64,000 bases of DNA. Origin: Paraburkholderia sp. UYCP14C. Lineage in GTDB: Bacteria; Pseudomonadota; Gammaproteobacteria; Burkholderiales; Burkholderiaceae. The stretch lies in the NCBI RefSeq assembly GCF_004197395.1, contig NZ_SELS01000042.1, positions 1 through 64,000 of the forward strand. The letters run 5' to 3'. The notes beneath the pieces are model-generated. The model made no database searches. It had not been told where the DNA came from and saw only the letters and a list, made by a program, of their open reading frames with translations. Positions within the stretch are counted from its first letter, which is position 1; every line of letters begins with the position of its first letter. Positions 35,408-43,699 of the stretch are shown here, one piece after another. The position numbers were made by a program, and so were the translations under genes.

Positions 35408-36544
35408 TCAGTAAATGGTGTTGTCAGTCATGTTCTGCCAAAGAATCTTGCGCTCCAGCTTCTTGCCTCGATATATCACCTCGCCAAAAGTGTCATCGAC
35501 GACTCGGCGGGGACCGTCGCCCTCGTAGACGTGGACATGGATTCCGCGCTCTTGCGGACGGTCTGCCGTCCATAAGACGGCAGGCGTTGAGGACCACATT
35601 TCAAAGTGACTATCTGGATAGTCGTCCAGATTCAATCGCCGATCCGGCGTCACGTAGGTATTGCTGTTGTTGAACTGGTCGTGAAGCGGCTTCAACGGCG
35701 TCGAAACAATCTTCCCGTCACTCCACACACTATCGTTCCCACAGTTCCCACAAAAATGTTTGGCATGCGGATGAACTGCGAAGCTGCCCAGGTCCAAGTG
35801 AGGGTAGCCGCACTTTTTGCACGTAACGCACGATGTTTCATAGCCCTGTTCAAGCGACCGGACGAACTCAAAGGCCGCAGGCGGCGTCACCTGAATCAGC
35901 GTGATTTCAGTGCTGTCAAAGAGGCCCGTGTCCTGGTTGTACGAGCAAACAATTGCGTCGAAGTCGCGATCGAGCAACTTTTTATCAGCACCTGAGAATC
36001 GCTTGTGCACGTGGATTTTTGGCGAGCGCTTTACGATGGGTCGGCTGGACAACGCTGGAGGCAACGAGCACCAGATGCCGATCTCTTCGTAGTCGTTGAA
36101 CTCCACCTGGAGAGGGTCAACGACATAGCTCATTTCCATCGAGTGGTTACTGCACCGTACGTCACCGGACTCTGGCAACGCGGCTAGATCGGCGTTAGTT
36201 CCCCAGTGAATCTGGTGTGTCTTGCAATACCAACGAGCAGCGCCGTTTCGGAATTTTCCGCAGGGCACCACATGACAAGGAAGAATCGCGTTGGTGCCGG
36301 CCTTACCTTCGAAGTGTCCGAAAACCTCTTCTGAGCTTACCGCGATATTTCCGATAGTCCTTCCAGGCGCCCAGCAGATCGCCGAAGCCGCTGAGTATTC
36401 GTCATGCTCGAATTCCACCTCACCTTCGTCGCCATGCTTGCGAATGAATTCCTTCTTTGCCATGCCCGTGCCCGGGTTGGACCACTCACACTCCCAGACC
36501 TCGACGCGGCCGGTATCCCTATTCAATTTGCGCGAATAAAACAT
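35408..36544 (-). CDS. Hypothetical zinc-ribbon protein (378 aa) with ISL3 inserted at its start
   Basis: MFYSRKLNRDTGRVEVWECE onward. A treble-clef-like zinc ribbon is visible near residues 245-275 (CVTCKKCGYPHLDLGSF, then HAKHFCGNCG). Other cysteine/histidine pairs (HVVPCGKFRNGAARWYCKTH) occur near residue 100. No enzyme motif is recognised. The initiator ATG lies inside the 8-bp target duplication of the ISL3 element, so the coding sequence is intact but its native ribosome-binding site and promoter are now 1.3 kb away. Confidence 0.7.
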   Translation of the reverse strand: MFYSRKLNRDTGRVEVWECEWSNPGTGMAKKEFIRKHGDEGEVEFEHDEYSAASAICWAPGRTIGNIAVSSEEVFGHFEGKAGTNAILPCHVVPCGKFRNGAARWYCKTHQIHWGTNADLAALPESGDVRCSNHSMEMSYVVDPLQVEFNDYEEIGIWCSLPPALSSRPIVKRSPKIHVHKRFSGADKKLLDRDFDAIVCSYNQDTGLFDSTEITLIQVTPPAAFEFVRSLEQGYETSCVTCKKCGYPHLDLGSFAVHPHAKHFCGNCGNDSVWSDGKIVSTPLKPLHDQFNNSNTYVTPDRRLNLDDYPDSHFEMWSSTPAVLWTADRPQERGIHVHVYEGDGPRRVVDDTFGEVIYRGKKLERKILWQNMTDNTIY

Positions 36545-36548
36545 TATT

Positions 36549-37864
36549 GGCTCTTTTGAGATTTGAATGGGTTACGCGGCGTGCGGATTGATCGGCGCGA
36601 AGTTGAGTTTGCCGGCGATCAGGAACAGCACGGTGCGCATGGTTTCGAGGTTTGCGTAGCCACGAGCGCGTCGTTTGGCAGCCTGAAACAGGCCGTTGAG
36701 TGCTTCCAGAAAGCCGTTGGTCTGGCGCGTCTGGGTCCATGCGACGATGCCGTCGAAGTGTTTTCGGATCATGCGGGCGACCTCCTTCATGGGTTCAACC
36801 TTGGATCGCATCACGTTGGTACACCACTGCTCGAGCATCTCGGAAACGACGTTGATCTGCTTACGATCAAGGATCTCGCGCAACTGTTCTCGATAGAGCC
36901 AGGCACGGGCCGTACGTTTGGTCGTGACGTTGGCGACCAGCGCGTCCAGATCGGCTCGCTGTGCCACATTGAGCCGCTCGCGGTCTTTGAGCAGCGCCCA
37001 ACGCAGGCCCTTGAGATCGGGATCGGTCTTCTGTTCGAGTCGCCGGGTCTTGTCCAGGGCGGTCGATGCCTGGGCGACGACGTGGAACTTGTCGAAGGTA
37101 ATGCGGGCGTTCGGCAGATGTTCGCTGACACCTTTGATGAAGGCGGGAGACATGTCGATGCTGACCGAGGTGATCTGTTCGGGCTCTGCGCGGTGCGCTC
37201 GCAGGTGGCCGGCGAACTGCTCGATGGTGGCGGCATCCTTGCCTTCGGTGACGAACACGACCTTGCGTTGTTCGGCGTCGGCCACGAGCGTCAGATAGTT
37301 GTGTCCGCGCCTGTAGGAGGTCTCGTCCACGGCGACGCTGGTCATGCCGGACAGGTCGATTGCGGCCAGCGCAAGTTCGACGTAGCGCTTGCAGATCGCA
37401 TGCACGCGATGCCACGATTCGCCGACGGCGCGGGCTACAGCTGCAAAGGGCATCTGCTGGGCGAGCGTGAGCACCATCGCCTCGAACAGCAGCGTGAAGC
37501 CGCTGAGCTTGCCGGCCCAATCGGGCTCGACAAGCGCCACGCGGCCGTCGGGCAGCTTCACGCGCGGCGTGCGCACTTCGAGGTAGCAGTCATGCTGGAA
37601 AAAGTTCAGGTGCCGGTAGCGCTTGACGACGGTGTCATGCACAGGGTGCACTCCGGCCACCTCAGGATGCGCGAAGCGGCTTCCCGCAGTGAAGTCGATC
37701 TGGATCGTCAACAGCTTGGTGGCCGCGTCGAAATCGACGCCGCTCACGAACCACGGATCGCTTATGCCCAATGCGGCTTCGAACAGCTTGCTATGCATGA
37801 CCTGCCTTCGTCTTGTTTATGCAGAAAACGGGACGATACCACCCACTGGAAATTCAACAGAGGC
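36549..37864 (-). mobile_element. ISL3-family insertion sequence with 8-bp target duplication
   Basis: 1316 bp. The ends are imperfect inverted repeats (GGCTCTTTTGAGATTTGAAT at the left, 17 of 24 positions matching the inverted right end). ACATTATT flanks both sides (36541-36548 and 37865-37872), the 8-bp duplication expected for ISL3. It carries one transposase gene on the minus strand. Confidence 0.93.
36572..37798 (-). CDS. ISL3-family transposase
   Basis: 408 aa, full length. The N-terminal zinc-finger/HTH region (GVHPVHDTVVKRYRHLNFFQ) is followed by the DDE domain: aspartate in SVAVDETSYRRGHNYLT, aspartate in SIDMSPAFIKGVSEH, and glutamate in TNGFLEALNGLFQAAKRRAR. The reading frame is uninterrupted, so it is probably active. 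Confidence 0.95.
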   Translation of the reverse strand: MHSKLFEAALGISDPWFVSGVDFDAATKLLTIQIDFTAGSRFAHPEVAGVHPVHDTVVKRYRHLNFFQHDCYLEVRTPRVKLPDGRVALVEPDWAGKLSGFTLLFEAMVLTLAQQMPFAAVARAVGESWHRVHAICKRYVELALAAIDLSGMTSVAVDETSYRRGHNYLTLVADAEQRKVVFVTEGKDAATIEQFAGHLRAHRAEPEQITSVSIDMSPAFIKGVSEHLPNARITFDKFHVVAQASTALDKTRRLEQKTDPDLKGLRWALLKDRERLNVAQRADLDALVANVTTKRTARAWLYREQLREILDRKQINVVSEMLEQWCTNVMRSKVEPMKEVARMIRKHFDGIVAWTQTRQTNGFLEALNGLFQAAKRRARGYANLETMRTVLFLIAGKLNFAPINPHAA

Positions 37865-37938
37865 ACATTATTCAATATCCCAAAAAATACGCATCGGCAG
37901 GCGTCAAGTTTTCTCTCGAGTCCGCGCGATGAACGCTT

Positions 37939-38448
37939 CTAGCCCTTCCGCGGTGTGAAGGCAGCCTTTGGCCAAAGGACGAGCCAGCCGTCATTGCGCA
38001 ATGGAAGCGGCACTATGTTCAACGCCGACGCCGGTAGATAGATCAGGCCGGCCAATGCAACGCCTGCGGACAGCCAGGCTGGCCCCGGCATGGCTAGGCC
38101 GAATATCAGACAAAGCAAGCCTGCCAATACGTCGGATAGCGGGCCACTTACGGCGACCAATCGGATTTGAGAACACGTCAGGCGCGCGAACTCACCATCA
38201 TCAAACTTGACGCCCATGACCGACAGAAACCAAACCTTCGACTCCGCCCGGCGCGTGAAAAAGCCGATTGCGCCGGTTACGCCAAAGGCCCGTGCCGTTA
38301 GCCAGTGCGCGCACTCGTGCAGAATCACGAACCCATACCCCACGGTCAGCGCAATCAGGCAAGCCGCCGTCGCCACGCCGGGCGACAACCGGAGAAAATA
38401 GACGAATGCAAAATGGAAGCGGTCAAACAGATTTAGAGACAGGCTCAT
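37939..38448 (-). CDS. M50-like membrane zinc metalloprotease
   Basis: 169 aa with at least four hydrophobic segments. The first catalytic box is HECAH (HExxH) in GYGFVILHECAHWLTARAFG near residue 44. The second site-2-protease motif lies in the last helix (NIVPLPLRNDGW, with the aspartate ligand). It is smaller than typical RseP-type proteases and has no PDZ domain. It may cleave a membrane-bound plasmid protein; the substrate is unknown. Confidence 0.75.
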   Translation of the reverse strand: MSLSLNLFDRFHFAFVYFLRLSPGVATAACLIALTVGYGFVILHECAHWLTARAFGVTGAIGFFTRRAESKVWFLSVMGVKFDDGEFARLTCSQIRLVAVSGPLSDVLAGLLCLIFGLAMPGPAWLSAGVALAGLIYLPASALNIVPLPLRNDGWLVLWPKAAFTPRKG

Positions 38449-38508
38449 CGCAATCTATCTTGTAGGTTACTCGAAAAGGGCGAAAACACCGGGCGCTGTT
38501 TTACGTGT

Positions 38509-38718
38509 TCAGCTGGTGACTGCCGAACCCCGCTGGCTGTTCGTTCGCGTCAGGGCCGCAACGCTGTTTTCGTGCTGCAGACTCCAGTTGTTGACGGCGA
38601 TGTCTTCCGCATGCAACTCGGCGAAGCCGCGGGCCATCAGAGCGGATACGGCTTCGTTGACCAAGTCACATTCCCGTTGGTTGAAGCCTTCCATACATTC
38701 ATCGTTCAACGTAAGCAT
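38509..38718 (-). CDS. Small hypothetical protein (69 aa)
   Basis: Starts MLTLNDECMEGFNQRECDLV at 38718; the frame extends to 38808 but overlaps the next gene more. Acidic and soluble. First of six short minus-strand genes between 38.5 and 40.7 kb with small gaps. No family recognised. Confidence 0.5.
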   Translation of the reverse strand: MLTLNDECMEGFNQRECDLVNEAVSALMARGFAELHAEDIAVNNWSLQHENSVAALTRTNSQRGSAVTS

Positions 38719-38734
38719 GCGATTTTCCGTGGTG

Positions 38735-38863
38735 TCAGCGAACGGAGTTGCCGCGCTTGAAATATCCCATCCAGTAGGCGGCTCCGACCAGGCAGGCCAC
38801 GCCAACAACGGCCAGCAGCGCGTCGGTCGCGGTGTCGCTCAGGTGCAAAAGCTCTTGAATCAT
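38735..38863 (-). CDS. Very small membrane protein (42 aa)
   Basis: Starts MIQELLHLSDTATDALLAVV at 38863 with AAGGA 6 bases upstream. One transmembrane helix (ALLAVVGVACLVGAAYWMGY) and a basic C-terminal tail (FKRGNSVR). Probably a single-pass inner-membrane peptide; role unknown. Confidence 0.55.
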   Translation of the reverse strand: MIQELLHLSDTATDALLAVVGVACLVGAAYWMGYFKRGNSVR

Positions 38864-38877
38864 GTTCGTATCCTTGG

Positions 38878-39078
38878 TTACTCGGTGACGGCTTCGGCGC
38901 GAAACTGGATGCTTAACGAAACCATCGAATCCTTGTCGCACGACGGGCACTTTAGCTGATCGACAAAGCCAGACAGATCACCTTCCGCACACGCGCCTGC
39001 TGCTGCGCTTTCAAAACGGTGGCGCTCCTTGCACCAAGGGCATTTCCAATCATCGATGGATACGGTCGGGCGTGGCAT
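38878..39078 (-). CDS. Small zinc-ribbon protein (66 aa)
   Basis: Two CxxC pairs, WKCPWCKERHRF and LKCPSCDKDS, spaced about 30 residues apart, suggest one zinc ribbon. It lies 14 bases upstream of the 42-aa membrane protein gene, so the two are probably co-transcribed. Role unknown. Confidence 0.65.
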   Translation of the reverse strand: MPRPTVSIDDWKCPWCKERHRFESAAAGACAEGDLSGFVDQLKCPSCDKDSMVSLSIQFRAEAVTE

Positions 39079-39100
39079 GTCGTTTCCTTGGGCGTTCGCT

Positions 39101-39568
39101 TCAGATTTTTCGCGCTGTCGGCTTCAGCCGCGAAAGGCTCTCATTAGCTTCAACGATTGCATGAAGCCGTGTCTCCCGCACCAGTCTGTCGTATTCGTTG
39201 ACGACGACACCAAGCTCATCGACTAACGCGGCAGCGAATTTCCATTCGCCCAGGCCTTCGCGATTTAGCTCGGTCAACAGCCGTTTTTCCACGCCGTCCA
39301 GAAAAGCGACATCGAGTAGTCCGAAACCACTTTCGGTCAGAAATCCAGTCAGCAGCAGAATTTCCGCCATGCACACCGCCGCGTCCCGATCAACTTTTCC
39401 GTGACGTATCCGCTCAAACGCAATCCTGACAGGCAGTACGAGTTCATTTGCTGTCCCGCGATCCATCGGCAGAAAAAGCGCCTTCTTATGGCGAGACTGT
39501 TTGGCAAGCCCTGAGCGTCGGGAGCCGCGTTTGTCGGTGCGATTCACGAATCTATTTTCCTCGATCAC
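39101..39568 (-). CDS. Hypothetical protein (155 aa)
   Basis: A basic N-terminus (RTDKRGSRRSGLAKQSRHKK) precedes a helical body (CMAEILLLTGFLTESGFGLL, VEKRLLTELNREG). Similar proteins on Burkholderia replicons have been annotated as Fis-family regulators, but no HTH is obvious here. Its start overlaps the upstream gene by 4 bases (ATGA). Confidence 0.6.
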   Translation of the reverse strand: MIEENRFVNRTDKRGSRRSGLAKQSRHKKALFLPMDRGTANELVLPVRIAFERIRHGKVDRDAAVCMAEILLLTGFLTESGFGLLDVAFLDGVEKRLLTELNREGLGEWKFAAALVDELGVVVNEYDRLVRETRLHAIVEANESLSRLKPTARKI

Positions 39569-39819
39569 TGATTGCGGCTCGCCGCGCGCTCTTGCCTGTC
39601 AAACCGCGCGCTGCAAATCGCGATATATGCGCTGCCTATCGTGCGGCCCGCCAACGTATTCGAGCGCCACGCACTGAACGAACGTTCCAGTCGCGTTTGG
39701 CCGTCTTGCCCGGTGACGATGTGCGACTCGACGCCGATCCGTGTTATCGAACGACCCAGCACCACAAACACAGCAGCCGTCACGATTACGAATGCCCCAA
39801 CAACGATGATTGTCTGCAT
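39565..39819 (-). CDS. Small membrane protein (84 aa)
   Basis: Starts MQTIIVVGAFVIVTAAVFVV at 39819, giving one N-terminal transmembrane helix and a basic soluble tail ending RFDRQERAASRNQ. Translationally coupled to the 155-aa gene. Role unknown. Confidence 0.55.
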   Translation of the reverse strand: MQTIIVVGAFVIVTAAVFVVLGRSITRIGVESHIVTGQDGQTRLERSFSAWRSNTLAGRTIGSAYIAICSARFDRQERAASRNQ

Positions 39820-39827
39820 GGATTTTC

Positions 39828-40052
39828 CTAGCCGTTCACGTTGGCGTCGGTGGCTGCGGCGACAGCACAAAAGGTGAGCAGTCCAGCCAACGAATAGTTG
39901 ATCAGATGCATTTCGGGGTCGGCATGGAAAAGCCCGACCAATGCAGCTTCGAACAGCACCGTAACAACCGCCGCGAAGAAAATCGGCGTGAAGTTGTCGC
40001 GTCGCTTAGCTTCCGTCCTTTTTCGCAGCCGAAATCCTGTGATGCCTTTCAT
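39828..40052 (-). CDS. Small membrane protein (74 aa)
   Basis: A basic N-terminus (MKGITGFRLRKRTEAKRRDN) and two hydrophobic helices (PIFFAAVVTVLFEAALVGLF, SLAGLLTFCAVAAAT). It ends 9 bases before the next small gene. No family recognised. Confidence 0.55.
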   Translation of the reverse strand: MKGITGFRLRKRTEAKRRDNFTPIFFAAVVTVLFEAALVGLFHADPEMHLINYSLAGLLTFCAVAAATDANVNG

Positions 40053-40067
40053 GGTCTTGTTTTCCTT

Positions 40068-40685
40068 CTAGTCGGGTGACGGGCCATACATGACCCCGTG
40101 TGCCATGTGCGTGAGGAACGCGCGCACGCCCTCAACGGTCGGTCTGCCATCAAAAAGCACGCCGTCGATCCCGTAAGGATTCGTGTACCACGTCATACCA
40201 TCCTCGTTATCGTAGTCAACAAAATGGCCATTGATGGTTGCGGACTCCCCATCCGAAAGCGTCGCGGTCAACGCTTCTGGCGTTGGCAAGTCCAGCGCTG
40301 ACCAGTCGTTAGCTGCGAGCACGGCATTGATCCGTTCACGCTCGCGCTTGCGTTCAGCTTTGCGCTCGGCCCGTTGCCTTTCCGCCTCGCGTTCTGCCTC
40401 AAATTCGGCCAATTCCTCTAGCGAGTCAGCGGCGGAGCGGTCAAAAACATCGCGCAGAAACGGCACATCCGCAAACAGATGCGGGGTTGGGGCGTTTGGA
40501 AAGGTCCAGCCGGCCTCCCATGCCAGATGCTCGGCGCGCTCCATTCTCACCCCATACTCAGCGTAGTTGCCCGTGACGTCGGGATTAAAAGCGTAGGTCG
40601 CGAGAGCCCATTGCACACGCGCTTCCAAAACCCGCGAGAAATCGACAAGGCTCTCAGGCTTGGGACATGTGTTGGTCGGTTCCAT
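40068..40685 (-). CDS. Hypothetical protein (205 aa) with charged coiled coil
   Basis: N-terminal part MEPTNTCPKPESLVDFSRVL, then a strongly charged coil near residues 90-120 (EFEAEREAERQRAERKAERK), then a C-terminal domain with NGHFVDYDNEDGMTWYTNPY. It is the longest gene of the small-gene train. Function unknown. Confidence 0.6.
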   Translation of the reverse strand: MEPTNTCPKPESLVDFSRVLEARVQWALATYAFNPDVTGNYAEYGVRMERAEHLAWEAGWTFPNAPTPHLFADVPFLRDVFDRSAADSLEELAEFEAEREAERQRAERKAERKRERERINAVLAANDWSALDLPTPEALTATLSDGESATINGHFVDYDNEDGMTWYTNPYGIDGVLFDGRPTVEGVRAFLTHMAHGVMYGPSPD

Positions 40686-40714
40686 GCGTTCTTCTTTCTC
40701 CGCTTTCCGTTCCG

Positions 40715-40921
40715 TTAAACGTCTTCAAACACGCCGAGCCAGCCCTTTACCGAAACAGTTTCCCGAGCGTCGAGGTCAAACGCCGCGAACTCGGTGTCGA
40801 AGTCGGTATCGGGCGCAATCAGAAGGTTGAGGTCTTGCGACCAAGATGAAGCTGTGACCTCGCGGGTGAGACCTGCCTCGCGAGCCTGAGATTCTGTTGT
40901 CATGCGTTCAGTCGTGGTCAT
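40715..40921 (-). CDS. Small hypothetical protein (68 aa)
   Basis: Starts MTTTERMTTESQAREAGLTR; acidic C-terminal half (FDTEFAAFDLDARETVSVKG). ACGGA lies 5-9 bases before the ATG. It is 23 bases downstream of vapC on the same strand. No family recognised. Confidence 0.45.
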   Translation of the reverse strand: MTTTERMTTESQAREAGLTREVTASSWSQDLNLLIAPDTDFDTEFAAFDLDARETVSVKGWLGVFEDV

Positions 40922-40944
40922 TATTCCGTCCGCTTTTATGCTAT

Positions 40945-41316
40945 TTAATGCGCGAGCATCGCGGCGAGTTGCAGTTCCTCCGCAACTTTCTTCAATCGCT
41001 TGTCACGTGTCCAGATGGTGATGCCGGGTTGTAGCCGGGCGGCCGCCAACAGTGACGTGTCGACATATCCGATTCCACGATTGAACAGGCCTTCACGCTC
41101 GATCAGGTAGAAAGTCTCCTCCGGTGTTGCAACCGGCGCGCGTGGCAAATCGAGCAAAGCGCCGAGCACGACGTCACGGTCACGCAGACTACCGAGCGAA
41201 ATCTCACCGATCACGTATGGATGAGCCAGCACACGCTCCTCGCCAAGCAGGGTGGTCAGCATCGGATCGGCAGCGTTGATGTGGTCAATCCAGACAGACG
41301 TGTCGACAAGAATCAT
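40945..41316 (-). CDS. vapC: VapC-type PIN-domain toxin
   Basis: 123 aa. PIN-domain acidic residues are visible: ILVDTSVWIDH (Asp5), the glutamate in VIGEISLGSL, and aspartates in IGYVDTSLLAAA and WTRDKRL. VapC toxins are Mg-dependent endoribonucleases. It overlaps vapB by 4 bases. No disruption is seen. Confidence 0.92.
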   Translation of the reverse strand: MILVDTSVWIDHINAADPMLTTLLGEERVLAHPYVIGEISLGSLRDRDVVLGALLDLPRAPVATPEETFYLIEREGLFNRGIGYVDTSLLAAARLQPGITIWTRDKRLKKVAEELQLAAMLAH

Positions 41317-41510
41317 TCGACGTCCTGCCGGCGCCGCGGCGCCCCCTTGATACCAGGTTGACTACCGCCAAGGTTCGCGAGCCGTTTCGCGGCTTCACGT
41401 TGGATCAAGGCCCTAAGCGCTTCGCGCACGAGTGCCGTTTTTTCCTCAACACCTGTGTAGGCTTGAGCCTTGGCAATCAAGTCGTCATCAAGCGCAATAG
41501 TCGTACGCAT
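41313..41510 (-). CDS. vapB: VapB-type antitoxin
   Basis: 65 aa from the ATG at 41510, chosen for the GGAGA 7 bases upstream. The N-terminus MRTTIALDDDLIAKAQAYTG is a ribbon-helix-helix of the VapB/DUF2191 type, and the C-terminal basic tail would wrap around VapC. Confidence 0.9.
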   Translation of the reverse strand: MRTTIALDDDLIAKAQAYTGVEEKTALVREALRALIQREAAKRLANLGGSQPGIKGAPRRRQDVE

Positions 41511-41541
41511 GGCATTCTCCGCAAATGTAGGCATCGATTAT

Positions 41542-41557
41542 AGCATCGTTTGATGCT
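41542..41557. promoter_or_regulatory. VapBC operator palindrome
   Basis: AGCATCGTTTGATGCT, 6-bp arms around TTT-like centre, lies 32 bases upstream of vapB beside TATAAT-like sequence (TATAATCGATGCC read on the minus strand). GCATCAA repeats nearby may be further half-sites. Likely bound by VapBC for autoregulation. The following 41558-41776 holds no gene that I can support. Confidence 0.65.
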
Positions 41558-41776
41558 GCATTGATGCATTCAGCCGCTGGTGATGCGCGCGATCGCCCGG
41601 CGTTCCGGAAACTCAGACATGGCTCCCGGCGGGCACGTGCAATGAGCGCCTTGCCTGAGCCTACGGTGGCGGATTAGACCTCGGAGACGATGAAGAAGAG
41701 CACGGCAGCTAATCACCCGTTAGCGGAGAAAAGTCCCTTATGTCCCCGCTCGGCTGCCCCGGATTCTGGCCTTCCT

Positions 41777-42268
41777 CTAGACCGGCGGCTCGCTGCGTTC
41801 CGCAGTAGTCGGTCGGTGGCGATCGAGCGTATGAAAAGCAAGGATGAATACGGCGAACAACCATAGCAAGCCGGCCATGACCCCGATCTGCCCGACCAGG
41901 GGGAGGATCGCACGAGACATGATCTGCCAAAGCGCACCGCCGAGTAGCAGGAGCGCAAAGTAGACACCGCCAACCAGAATGGCCCGTAGCCGCTCCATCG
42001 TGGGAGCAAGCGCAGGGTCGAGAATGACGTCACGACAGATGAAACCAGCGAGCCCGGTAGGCGCCGCCACAAACGCGCAGGCGAAGGCGATCTGAAGACG
42101 TGTGTCGAGTGAGTCGCGGCTGACGAGCGCTAAAACTATCGCGAAGGCGGCAGTTGCGGTACCGAGCGTTGCGAGTTCAACCAGCCGCAGGAAATGCGTG
42201 GGGCGTGAAGATCGCTCCCCGGCAGCGGTCGGTGGAACAGAGGATGAATCAGGAGGATTTGAAGCCAC
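41777..42268 (-). CDS. Four-helix membrane protein (163 aa)
   Basis: A proline/serine-rich N-terminus, then helices LATLGTATAAFAIVLALV, QIAFACAFVAAPTGLAGFIC, AILVGGVYFALLLLGGALW and VMAGLLWLFAVFILAFHTL. Its start overlaps the end of the secreted-protein gene by 20 bases, so the two are probably co-translated. Function unknown. Confidence 0.65.
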   Translation of the reverse strand: MASNPPDSSSVPPTAAGERSSRPTHFLRLVELATLGTATAAFAIVLALVSRDSLDTRLQIAFACAFVAAPTGLAGFICRDVILDPALAPTMERLRAILVGGVYFALLLLGGALWQIMSRAILPLVGQIGVMAGLLWLFAVFILAFHTLDRHRPTTAERSEPPV

Positions 42269-42611
42269 GGCGATCGCAGTCCATCAACAAGGCGTTGTGC
42301 ACAGCGATCGGCATACTCGACCGCATCAGAGGCTCGAGCGTGGTGACGCCCCGATCAACGATCTCGGTGGCCCGCGCGATCGTCATGCCTTTCAGGCAGG
42401 CGGCAAAAAGTGGCTTGGTCTGCCCGAAGAAGACGCGATCGTAGTCGAGTGCGCCCGCAACGTAGAACTGACGCTGGTCGATCGGCAGCTTCGGGTAGAG
42501 GTCCGGCGACACCGCCTGCAAAAGGGGAACCGGGGCTGCGGCCGTTTGCGCGAACGCGCCAGTGGCTAAGACGGTGGTGACAAGCGCCGACGCAAGCAGC
42601 TTCACGTGCAT
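42249..42611 (-). CDS. Secreted hypothetical protein (120 aa)
   Basis: A clear Sec signal peptide (MHVKLLASALVTTVLATGAF, cleavage after AFA near residue 21) and a small mature domain with two cysteines (FAACLKGM, LLMDCDRR). It is paired with the downstream membrane protein. No family recognised. Confidence 0.65.
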   Translation of the reverse strand: MHVKLLASALVTTVLATGAFAQTAAAPVPLLQAVSPDLYPKLPIDQRQFYVAGALDYDRVFFGQTKPLFAACLKGMTIARATEIVDRGVTTLEPLMRSSMPIAVHNALLMDCDRRGFKSS

Positions 42612-42925
42612 TGATTTTCTCGGGTGGACAAGTTCAACCCGGCTTAACGGCCGCCTGCGTGGGACCTTTAGCCAGTGGCTCCCTAAGGGCCGTGAGCGCT
42701 ATATCTATCTGTGTGTCAGCGCCGATCCCACATGCGCGGCGTTTTCGCATGCGAAAGCGCTCTCGCCTGCCAAGAATGCAAATCGCCACATCTGATAACC
42801 GGAGTTATCACGAATGATCAATTTGCTCGTCAGATTTTGCACGTTCCGCTACACTTCGCTGGAACGCCCGCCGGGCAAGGGGCCGCGGGCGATTGCAACC
42901 TTGCGATGCAAAGGGGTTTCCGCTG
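42612..42925. other. Intergenic region with one palindrome copy
   Basis: About 310 bases with no supported gene. It contains TTTTCGCATGCGAAA (42742-42756) and, further on, GATAACCGGAGTTATC (42796-42811), a second dyad near the probable promoter of the operon starting at 42926. Confidence 0.5.
42742..42756. repeat. Palindrome TTTTCGCATGCGAAA, copy 1
   Basis: A 14-bp perfect palindrome (TTTCGCATGCGAAA) plus a leading T. The same 15 bases occur at 45655-45669, on the other side of the two-gene recombinase operon. Candidate binding or recombination site. Confidence 0.75.
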
Positions 42926-43699
42926 ATGACGCCACCGAAGATCGACCCGACGAATCCCAAGGCGCTGCTGCAAGCGCTGTTCGACGACGACCGCTGGGTC
43001 AAGGATCAGTTTGCCGAGCGACTGGGCGAACCGATCCTCGACCTGTGCGAGGCCCTGGCGGCCTGCTTCCGCCTCGTGCCGTCGCTGAACGAAGCCGCCA
43101 ACAGGACGGGAACGATACGCGCCGCGTTCGTCGCGGGGTTCGTGTATGGCGTGCTCGACGACATCCTGATCTCGACCAAGCTGCTGCTGACCGGCAAGCT
43201 GCCCGCTTCCGGCAACGTGATGCGCCAGGTGGTCGAAGGCATTGCCATGTCAATCCTTTGCTCCACTGACAGCCCGGCGATCGTCAGGCAGGCAACGAAG
43301 AAAAAGAACGAGGTCAGGGCGCTGTACTGGGAGCGGCTGGAGCAGGACGACACCTGCACGCAGGGCCATCTTGCACTCAGCCAGCTGGTATGGAACGCTC
43401 GCGCGCTGGGTGTGAGCGCCGGAGCGGTCGAGCGCCTGCGTCTGGCCAAGAACCACTACAACATCTTCAGTCATTGCGGCAAGCTGACGATCGCCAGCCG
43501 GATGGCCCTCGAGCAGGTCGGCACAGCCTACGTCGGCGGCCACTTCGACCTGGCAAAGGTGGACGGATATCGCAACGAGCTAGAACAGCGCATCGGCCTG
43601 TGCCAGGTGCTGCCGCCCTTCATCGAACGCATGCTGGCCGCGATCACCCCACCGGCCACCGCGCCCGGCGCGACCGCGCAACACGCGGAGCCGGCATGA
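42926..43699 (+). CDS. Conserved-type hypothetical protein (257 aa)
   Basis: Starts MTPPKIDPTNPKALLQALFD at 42926; an in-frame upstream start at 42893 is possible. Mostly helical. The segment NVMRQVVEGIAMSILCSTD and the later RLAKNHYNIFSHCGKLT (R-x6-H-like spacing) loosely recall HEPN/DUF5677-type domains, but this is only a suggestion. It overlaps the recombinase gene by 4 bases (ATGA), so the two are expressed together. Confidence 0.7.
   Translation: MTPPKIDPTNPKALLQALFDDDRWVKDQFAERLGEPILDLCEALAACFRLVPSLNEAANRTGTIRAAFVAGFVYGVLDDILISTKLLLTGKLPASGNVMRQVVEGIAMSILCSTDSPAIVRQATKKKNEVRALYWERLEQDDTCTQGHLALSQLVWNARALGVSAGAVERLRLAKNHYNIFSHCGKLTIASRMALEQVGTAYVGGHFDLAKVDGYRNELEQRIGLCQVLPPFIERMLAAITPPATAPGATAQHAEPA

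Noticed and set aside
36563-37942. A 459-aa plus-strand open frame
   Set aside because: Antisense to the intact ISL3 transposase and without translation signals.
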